Of a stretch of 21,233 nucleotides of DNA, positions 15,188 through 21,233 are shown piece by piece. Source of the DNA: Deltaproteobacteria bacterium (lineage in GTDB: Bacteria; Myxococcota_A; UBA796; GCA-2862545); contig JAFDJI010000008.1 of the NCBI GenBank assembly GCA_019307545.1, positions 1 through 21,233 of the forward strand. Reading direction: 5' to 3'. Every line of letters begins with the position of its first letter. Position 1 is the stretch's first letter. Both the position numbers and the translations under genes were made by a program. The notes under the pieces were generated by a model. That model was not told where the DNA came from and made no database searches. It saw nothing but the letters and a program-made list of their open reading frames with translations.

Positions 15188-16258
15188 ATGGAAGTCGTAT
15201 TGCGAGGCAGCAGTCCGGGCACCGCCACCGCCGGCATCATGCTGCTCACCCGGGCACGGCAACTTGGTCTTCCCCTGTCTGTGGGGGTGATCAGAGACCC
15301 GGCCGACGAGCTCCACATCCCTGGACCCGTGGCCCTGTATGCGCCGGTGCTCGCGTCTTGCGGCGTTGGAAGGGAGCACGGCCACGGTGCGTTCGTGGTC
15401 GTTCCCGGGCCTCCCGGTGTCCCCGTGCTGATGACGGCGACCCCGCACGGCGTCGGGGGATGGTTCGAGGTGACCCGCACCGGGGAGGGGTGCCATCCCG
15501 CTACTCGTGCCTACGTGCGCATGTGCAACGACCCGCGCGTCCCCTCGCGCAAGATCGGCAAAGACTTCCGACGGGTTCTCACAGCGCTTGGCATGTCGAC
15601 CGAGCCAGCCGTGCTCGACGTGCTGTTCGGTGCGCAGGTCGCGCCACTCACCCGCCTTTCTCTCGCCCTGCGGGCCGGACGCTCCCTCTCCGGCGGCCGG
15701 GGGCAGCCCATCACCCGCTACATCACCGGATGGCTGGTGGAGGACCGCGACCCGCTCCCCCACGAGTTCGACAGGGACGCCTTCTTGGAGCAGGCCGACG
15801 CACGCGATCTGCAGTGGATCTTGAACGGTCTGTCACCGGTGCTCCGAGACGCTGCCGAGGAGTGGGTGGACATGGCCCTCAAGCTCGCCCGCGAGGATGA
15901 CGGGCGTGACCTGGAGCTTTTGTACCGTGTCGTCGAAATGGCGAGCCACCTCGTCCAACTCCCTCCCCACTCCATCCTGCCGCCCCTGGGCGCTGCCGAG
16001 GACTCGGTCGCGGTCGGGATCCAGGCGGCGCTGAACGCCGAGGGTGCGGGCGATGCCAGCGAGCAGCTGGTCCACACCTTCCAATTCCTCGGTGGCCGCT
16101 ACGTCAGCGACGCATCGCACTGGCACGACGTGGTCTGCGAGCCGCCCCCGGACCCGGAAGACAGCGTGGGGCGATGGCAGTGGTTCTGCGGCCAGGTGCG
16201 CCAGGGCCGCAAGGACGCCGACGCCCTGTGGCCGATCATCGTCGATCCCCCGCAGTAG
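15188..16258 (+). CDS. Protein of unknown function (356 residues)
   Basis: I do not recognise this protein. It has no signal peptide and no clear transmembrane helix, so it is probably cytoplasmic. The N-terminus MEVVLRGSSPGTATAGIMLL is followed by a small beta-rich part (SVGVIRDPADELHIPGPVAL, GAFVVVPGPPGVPVLM). From about residue 120 it is mainly helical with many acidic and Arg residues (KIGKDFRRVLTALGMSTEPA, ADARDLQWILNGLSPVLRDA). A conserved-looking Trp/His stretch near the end (SDASHWHDVVCEPPPDPEDS, GRWQWFCGQVRQGR) might be a binding site. It starts 74 nt after the KptA-Nudix stop and is the last plus-strand gene, so it may share that transcript. A 21-bp-scale hairpin lies 53 nt past its stop. 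Codon use and GC match its neighbours. Confidence 0.8.
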   Translation: MEVVLRGSSPGTATAGIMLLTRARQLGLPLSVGVIRDPADELHIPGPVALYAPVLASCGVGREHGHGAFVVVPGPPGVPVLMTATPHGVGGWFEVTRTGEGCHPATRAYVRMCNDPRVPSRKIGKDFRRVLTALGMSTEPAVLDVLFGAQVAPLTRLSLALRAGRSLSGGRGQPITRYITGWLVEDRDPLPHEFDRDAFLEQADARDLQWILNGLSPVLRDAAEEWVDMALKLAREDDGRDLELLYRVVEMASHLVQLPPHSILPPLGAAEDSVAVGIQAALNAEGAGDASEQLVHTFQFLGGRYVSDASHWHDVVCEPPPDPEDSVGRWQWFCGQVRQGRKDADALWPIIVDPPQ

Positions 16259-16542
16259 GCCTGGGCACCCCAGCACGGGTCGCGCCCGTAGTTCTTGGGT
16301 GAATGGCAGTGGGTGGAAGAGGTCGTCCGCCGGAGGGGCGGGCGACCCCCTCCACCCGCGGCGACCGCCTCCGGGTGAGGAGGAAGAGGATTGCGGAGAG
16401 GGCCCGAGGGCGAATTCGCCGTGCCTGTGAAGGAACTGTTCTGCCCTTACTGTCGGCTCAACAATGGCGGCTTTGAGCGATTTGTGCGTCTCTCCTCTTC
16501 CGGCGCACCGGAGATTGTCCGCCTCCCCTCTCCCAGTGCCCC
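16259..16542. other. Intergenic region between convergent genes; no gene seen
   Basis: This lies between the unknown plus-strand gene and the terminator of the sigma-factor gene. It contains a strong hairpin (16,311-16,357) and a 12-bp palindrome centred on an EcoRI site (16,409-16,420). A plus-strand open frame from 16,391 (CPYC motif) runs through the terminator into the antisense of the sigma gene, and I do not call it. No RNA gene is recognised. Confidence 0.5.
16311..16357 (+). other. Strong stem-loop downstream of the plus-strand gene run
   Basis: Outer stem gggtgga (16,311-16,317) pairs with tccaccc (16,351-16,357). A 3x3 internal loop follows. Inner stem ggtcgtccgcc (16,321-16,331) pairs with ggcgggcgacc (16,337-16,347) with one G-U pair, around a 5-nt loop. 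There is no T-run after it, so it is not a canonical intrinsic terminator, but its place 53 nt after the last stop suits transcript-end protection or termination. Confidence 0.45.
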
Positions 16543-16581
16543 AAAAAGGGACGGCAGGCCTGGAGGGGGGCCTGCCGTCCC
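16543..16581 (-). terminator. Rho-independent terminator of the sigma-factor gene
   Basis: On the minus strand, a perfect 13-bp stem (GGGACGGCAGGCC with GGCCTGCCGTCCC; plus-strand arms 16,569-16,581 and 16,548-16,560) has an 8-nt loop. TTTTT (16,547-16,543) follows immediately. It begins 26 nt after the sigma-factor stop codon at 16,607. Read on the plus strand there is an A-run before the stem and only a delayed T-run (about 16,597-16,601), so it works best for the minus-strand gene. Confidence 0.92.
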
Positions 16582-16606
16582 GAGGGTGGGGAGACGTTTT
16601 TGGCAG

Positions 16607-17317
16607 TCAGGCGGCGAGCCGAAGGGCCATGCGCTTGCGTAGGCGCTCGATGCCCTGCCGGCACAGCTGGCACACCCGGGACTCGCTCACCCCCATTTCG
16701 GTACCGACTTCCTTCAGCTTCATCTCGGAGAAGTAGTACATGCTGATTGCGCGGCGCTCGGGGTCGGGCAGGCCACTGCACTCGCGCAACATTACCGAGA
16801 GGATCTCCCGGTGCTGGCAGTCGTCCGCGGGATCCTCGTCCGAGGGAACCAACTCGATCAGCATCGACCCGTCGTCCGTCGCGGGCGCGTCCAGGGAAAG
16901 CACCTTCCGGATCCGGGCATCCTGCACCATGTGGTCGTACTGGTGACCGGTGAGGCCCATCGACCCGGCCATCTCGTCGCGCGTCGGCTTCCGGCCCAGG
17001 CGTTCGCGCAGCGTCCGCCGCGTCCCTTCCACCCGATCGCGCTTGCGCCGCACCGAACGCGGCGTCCAGTCGGCCGCCCTCAGGGCGTCGACGACGGCGC
17101 CGCGCACCCGGTACTTCGCGTACGCCTCGAAGGGAATGCCCCGGGTCGGGTCGAATCGCTCGATCGCCTCGATGAGCCCCAGCACCGCCGCGCTGATCAG
17201 GTCATCGAGCTCCAAGACCTTGGGGAGCTGATGATACTTCTGCCGTGCGATCCGGCGGGCCAGCTTGTAGTGCTGGAGCAACAACTCGTTCCGTTCCCGG
17301 ACTGCCGCATCCCTCAT
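16607..17317 (-). CDS. FliA/WhiG-family RNA polymerase sigma factor
   Basis: A 236-residue alternative sigma-70-type factor of the FliA/WhiG/SigB group. Region 2 is at residues about 15-93: YKLARRIARQKY, LDDLISAAVLGLIEAIERFD, then TRGIPFEAYAKYRVRGAVVD and DWTPRSVRRK, the typical -10-binding sequence of this group. Region 3 is at about 100-140 (RERLGRKPTRDEMAGSMGL). Region 4 is at about 185-230, with the helix-turn-helix MKLKEVGTEMGVSESRVCQL that reads the -35 element. The length is normal (about 230-260). The ATG at 17,317 has AGGAGGA with ideal spacing. An intrinsic terminator follows directly, so it is transcribed on its own or as the end of a short transcript. No anti-sigma factor or flagellar gene is nearby, so its regulon cannot be read from context. 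Confidence 0.94.
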   Translation of the reverse strand: MRDAAVRERNELLLQHYKLARRIARQKYHQLPKVLELDDLISAAVLGLIEAIERFDPTRGIPFEAYAKYRVRGAVVDALRAADWTPRSVRRKRDRVEGTRRTLRERLGRKPTRDEMAGSMGLTGHQYDHMVQDARIRKVLSLDAPATDDGSMLIELVPSDEDPADDCQHREILSVMLRECSGLPDPERRAISMYYFSEMKLKEVGTEMGVSESRVCQLCRQGIERLRKRMALRLAA

Positions 17318-17715
17318 CGCTTCCTCCTGCCCTCATGGCAACAGGATAGGGGGGGCCGCGCAAAAATTTCTCCCGGGTGATTTATGAAATTTGGAATTTT
17401 ACATCTTCCCGACGAGGCCCCCCTGCGAATCGGTCACGGATGCCCGTTCTGACGGCATTCGCGCGGTACCGTGTGTGGATTTTCGCGACGAAATTTCCAC
17501 GCTTGCGAGAAAATTTTCCAGAAGCGGCGCGGGGCACAGGGTTCCGGAGGGGGGTGTGATTCGCGACAACGAGCCGTACGATGACGAGCGCTGCGTCCGT
17601 GCACTACAGGCGAACGGAGTGCGGTGGGCGGCCGGTCTGACGCCGGCCATGGCCACCGCGGCTTGACAAGGACAGTAGTGGCGTCCTGAAGCCCGTAGCC
17701 CTACAGCGGCCGGTG
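17318..17715. other. 398-bp intergenic region with an AT-rich stretch upstream of the sigma gene
   Basis: It lies between ileS (stop at 17,716) and the sigma-factor start. A strong AGGAGGA ribosome site is at 17,322-17,328. From about 17,362 to 17,525 the sequence contains repeated AT-rich tracts (aaaaatttc, gaaatttggaatttta, gaaatttcc, gaaaattttcc), unusual for this GC-rich window; it probably carries the sigma-gene promoter, though no clear -35/-10 pair stands out. Nearer ileS, GGCCGG (17,630-17,635) and CCGGCC (17,643-17,648) form a short hairpin without a T-run, a weak terminator candidate for ileS. No gene is called here. Confidence 0.5.
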
Positions 17716-20700
17716 TCAGCGGGGCAGCAGTGCCGCGCGCACGGAGTGGCCGTCCACCTCCCACTCCCGCTTGGTCCAACCCGCTCCTCCGGTGCGCTCC
17801 GCGCCGAGCCGAAGCTCCGTCGCCAGCGTCTCCTGCTGCAGGTAGCCTCCAAACCGCTCCAAGGCGTCCAGCACCTCGGGGTCCCCGTCCATCTCGAGGG
17901 CAATGCGCTGCGTGTACCCCAGGTCCAGGTCGCGGCGGAGGGCCTGTACTCGGCTCACGAGTTCCCGCAGCAGCCCCTCGGCGCGCAGATCGCCATCGAT
18001 CTTCGTGGAAAGCGCCACAACCGCCATGGGCGACGAGGCCGCCTCGAATTCACCCTTTTGCTCCACCCGAACGACCACGTCGTCCGCATCGACGGATACC
18101 AAACGGTCTCCGAGATCGATCTCGAGCCGACCCGCGTCCAGGGCCCGCTTCACGACACCCCCGTCCATCGCGGACAGCGCTGCCGCCACCCGTTTCACGT
18201 CCTTGCCCAGCCTGGGACCGAGCCTCCTGAAGTCCGGCTTGACCAGGTAGGCGACGAAGGCCGTGGCGTCGGCCGCGACCTCGATCCGCTTCACGTTCAG
18301 CTCGTCCTTGAGTACGTCCGCGTGCGCTCGGACGACGGATTCCCCGGACGGGTCCGCGAGGACCACCGTGGCCAGGGAAAGCGGTTGCCGTACCTTGACG
18401 CGCGCGGACGCCCGGGCGGCGAGTCCCAGGGAGGCCAATTCGCGAACCAGGGCCATGTCCCGACCGAGCACGTCATCCAGGCGTGCTCGATCCACCGCCG
18501 GCCACGCGTCGAGATGCACCGAAGCTGGCGCGTCCCGCTGCCGCAACAGCTCCTGGTGGAGTGCCTCTGCGGTGAAGGGCACGAAGGGCGCGATGAGGCG
18601 CGTCAAGGTCTGGAGCACCTCGTACAGGGTCCACAAGGCATCCGCCAACTCCTTCCCCTCACCCCAGAACCGCGAGCGGGACCGCCGCACATACCAGTTG
18701 GAGAGGTCGTCCACGAAGGCGAGGATGCTCCGGGCTGCGTCGTAGAGCAGGTAGGCATCCATGGAGTGGGTGACACCGTCGACCGTCTCGTTGAGGCGGT
18801 GGAGGATCCATCGATCGAGCTCCGAGCGCTCCCCGGGCGCCGGGGCGGTTCCGGAGATCGGATCGAAGTTCCCCTGCTCCTCCGCGATGTTCGCGTAGAT
18901 GGCGAAGAACTGGAAGACATTGCGCAACCGGATCAGGAACTCCCGCTGTGCGTCCCGTACCGCACGCATGGAGAGCCGGGTGTTCGACCAGGGGGGGTTG
19001 GCGGAAGCGAACAGCCACCGGAACGCGTCCGCACCCGGGGGGTCGATGGGGATACGGAACCAGAGGGTCCCCCCCTCCTCCGGGAGCCCAAGGGCGGCAA
19101 GGTCCTCCGGGTGGATGTGCATGGTGTCCTTCGGGAGCACGTCCGCAGACACCAACTCGCACGACAGCGCGTCTTCTCCGGGCTCCTCCGTGGTGGAGAG
19201 CGTGATGCGTTCGTGATCGGCCAGGTCGAGGGAGCGCACCTGATTCGACTTCAAGCCCACCTGGCCGGGCTGCAAGGCCGGGTCGGGCAACACGTTGAGT
19301 TGGGTGCGTCCCCGGAGGACCAGGTTGGGAGACGTGTAGTTGCCCTTCGACTTCGACTCCTTTCGTCCCTCCATGTCCGAGACGAGGCCCAGCACGATGC
19401 AGTTGCGGTAGGGACGCGGGAACCCGACCGGCTCCAGGCCGAACTCCCGGCAGGTGTCATCGTCGAAGAGCAGGGTGGAGATCATCAGCAGGCTGTAGAA
19501 CCAGCCCCGGGTCTGATCCACCGCCTCGGAGATGAAGTCTGCGGGGAAGGAATCGCGAAACGCGTTGGAGTTCACGTGCGGGAAGCCCCATTGGGCGAAG
19601 GGCATACAGCCGGAATCGAACCAGCCGTCGATGACTTCCGGGACCCGCTTCATGGTTCCGCCGCACTCGGAGCACGGCAACTCCACCCGATCGATCCATG
19701 GCCGGTGCAGTTGGAGGTGGCGGTCGACCTCCGTCTGGAAGGCGCTGGGATTCAACCGCTCGATCTCCGCGGACGAGGCGGGGGCGACCCGGTGCTCGCA
19801 TTCCTGGCACTCCCAGATGTTCAAGGGGGTGCCCCAGAACCGCTCCCGCGACAGGGCCCAGTCCACGTTGTTCCTTAGGAAATCGCCGAACCGTCCTTCC
19901 TTGATGTGTTCGGGCAGCCAAGTCACGCCGTCGTTGTTCTGGAGGGCTTCCTCGATGCGCGCAGTGGTGCGGATGAACCACGCCGGCCGCGCGTACTGGA
20001 TCAGGGGGTCATCGTCGGCACGCCAGCAGTAGGGGTAGTCGTGGACGACGGTCTCTCGCTTGAAGAGCAGCCCCCGCTTCGCGAGGTCGGCGACGATGTC
20101 GGGATCGGCGTCCTTGCAGAACCGTCCCGCCAGGAACCCTGTCCCGGGGGCGAACTTCCCGGAGGGCTCCACCCACTGCAGCAATCCCAGGCCCTCCTTG
20201 CGGGCCACCACCATGTCGTCTTCACCAAAGGCGGGGGCGGTGTGCACGATGCCGGTGCCGGCAGTGATGGTGACGTGGTGCCCGAGCACGATCACGAAAG
20301 CGCGGCCTTCGCCCTCTGGAGGTCCGAAGTCGTACAGCGGCTCATACCGCCTCCCGACGAGGTCTGCGCCCCGGACGACGCGCTTCGGCTCGAGACCGTG
20401 CGCCTCCGCCAGGGGGTCCACGGGGTGGTGGTCCAGGCCAGGTAGGACAGGGACGGGTCGTCGGCGTCGCGGAACCGGATGGTGATGGCCGGGTCGCGAA
20501 CCTGCTTGTACCCGAGGCCCACCTCGGCCGCCGACAGGGTCGTGCCGCCCTGCGGCCACCACCACACCACCTTGTGACCCTTGTAGAGAAGGCCCTTGTC
20601 GAAGAGTCGAGACAGGGCCCACCACACCGACTCCACGTACGCGCGGTGGTAGGTGACGTAGGCCTCGTCGAGGTCGACCCAGAAGCCGATCTGGCGGGTC

Positions 20701-21092
20701 AGACGCTCCCACTCGCGGGTGTACTTGAACACGCTCTTCACGCACTGGTCGGCGAAGGCCTCCAGGCCAAAGGCCTCGATAGCGTCCCGACCATGAATGC
20801 CGAGCGCTTTCTCGACCTCGACCTCGACCGGCAGGCCGTGGGTGTCCCACCCGGCCTTCCGCTCCACGTGGTAGCCGCGCATGGTGCGGTAGCGGGGGAA
20901 GATGTCCTTGATGACCCGGGTGAGCACGTGCCCGTTGTGGGGATTGCCATTCGCGGTCGGCGGCCCCTCGTAGAAGACCCAGCGGGGGCGGCCCTCGCCC
21001 ATCGCCAAGGTGCGCTCGAAGATCCGCTCTTCGTCCCAGAATCGGAGGACGGACTCCTCGAGAGCGACTGGTGGCGCAAGACGGTTGAACAT
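17716..21092 (-). pseudogene. ileS: Isoleucine--tRNA ligase, interrupted by a frameshift with apparent deletion
   Basis: Class I synthetase that charges tRNA-Ile in the cytoplasm. The ATG at 21,092 has GGAGG 4 nt upstream and starts MFNRLAPPVALEESVLRFWD. The N-terminal frame carries GPPTANGNPHNGH (HIGH-type motif), KAGWDTHGLPVEVEVEK and LAWTTTPWT, and then runs to a stop at 20,292. From about 20,412 the family sequence continues in another frame: LAEAHGLEPKRVVRGADLVG, GTGIVHTAPAFGEDD (editing site), RERFWGTPLNIWECQECEH, EVIDGWFDSGCMPFAQWGF, and GRKESKSKGNY as the KMSKS-type motif. An extra segment of about 90 residues follows, then an anticodon-binding region ending in AALLPR. The expected LPSNLALAV-type stretch after TTTPWT is missing, so this is a deletion (length 3n+1) and not just one miscalled base. 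It may be an assembly error. Confidence 0.9.
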
Positions 21093-21096
21093 CGGA

Positions 21097-21101
21097 CCTC
21101 C
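21097..21101 (-). promoter_or_regulatory. Ribosome binding site deciding the ileS start
   Basis: GGAGG on the minus strand, 4 nt before the ATG at 21,092. It favours MFNRLAPP over the longer frame from 21,128 (MGLSTPAVSGGP). Confidence 0.6.
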
Positions 21102-21152
21102 GGAAACAGCGGGCGTGCTTAACCCCAATGCCAGTCACTTAGCGCGAAGGGA

Positions 21153-21233
21153 GCCGTCAGCCGTCAGCCATCAGCTATCAGCCAGCGAGCTTTCTCCGGC
21201 TCCTATCAGGCTGATGGCTGATGGCTGATAGCT
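21153..21233. repeat. Inverted array of a 7-nt unit (GCCRTCA) upstream of ileS
   Basis: The left arm holds four units: gccgtca (21,153), gccgtca (21,160), gccatca (21,167) and gctatca (21,174). The right arm holds the complement, tgatggc (21,212), tgatggc (21,219) and tgatagc (21,226), and reaches the end of the window. The two arms can fold into a long hairpin. The array probably continues beyond the edge. It is non-coding. Confidence 0.8.

Noticed and set aside
16409..16420. Perfect palindrome GGCGAATTCGCC with an EcoRI site, considered as a vector scar
   Set aside because: The flanks match the GC-rich surroundings and no vector sequence is recognised; a 12-bp palindrome alone is weak evidence.
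16391..16642. A small plus-strand open frame with a CPYC motif
   Set aside because: It runs through the intrinsic terminator and into the antisense of the sigma gene; only the first part looks protein-like and no partner context supports it.
17663..17668. TTGACA as a plus-strand -35 box
   Set aside because: No -10 element lies at the proper distance and it points into the antisense of ileS.

Overview
This is a GC-rich bacterial window, with chromosomal housekeeping genes mixed with secreted, calcium-motif-rich and poorly known proteins. Several features point to a Myxococcota-like (former Deltaproteobacteria) organism, possibly an uncultured one. They are a lipoprotein with eleven MopE-type DCDD...PGAPELCDG repeats and a glycine-rich tail, a membrane protein with what looks like an effector-associated (EAD/death-like) domain, a FliA/WhiG-type sigma factor, and a glyQ-glyS-ppdK cluster. 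The taxonomic assignment is an inference from gene content.

Positions 1-10,891 hold eight genes, all on the minus strand. In transcription order they are: an EAD-like/single-TM protein, the large MopE-repeat lipoprotein, type III pantothenate kinase (coaX), a lipoprotein of unknown function, a four-TM small membrane protein, glycyl-tRNA synthetase alpha (glyQ) and beta (glyS, GTGA overlap), and the N-terminal part of pyruvate phosphate dikinase (ppdK), which runs off the left edge. Spacing from coaX to ppdK is tight, as expected for one transcript.

Positions 10,993-16,258 hold four plus-strand genes, divergent from the first block: an exported two-lobed aspartyl protease with a TPR-like C-terminal half, an exported thermonuclease with a lamin-tail domain, a KptA/Tpt1 RNA 2'-phosphotransferase fused to a Nudix hydrolase, and a 356-residue protein that I do not recognise.

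Positions 16,543-21,092 are again on the minus strand: a FliA/WhiG-like sigma factor with a perfect 13-bp intrinsic terminator, and ileS. As given, ileS is broken. The N-terminal third and the remainder lie in different frames, and the join at about 20,407-20,417 falls directly after the TTTPWT motif, with about 25-35 expected codons missing. This is either a real lesion or, for an essential gene, quite possibly an assembly error. The right edge (21,153-21,233) is an inverted array of a 7-nt unit.

The observations most worth follow-up are the KptA-Nudix fusion, the EAD-like membrane protein divergent from a protease, and the ileS lesion. No CRISPR array, insertion sequence, rRNA or tRNA gene was found.
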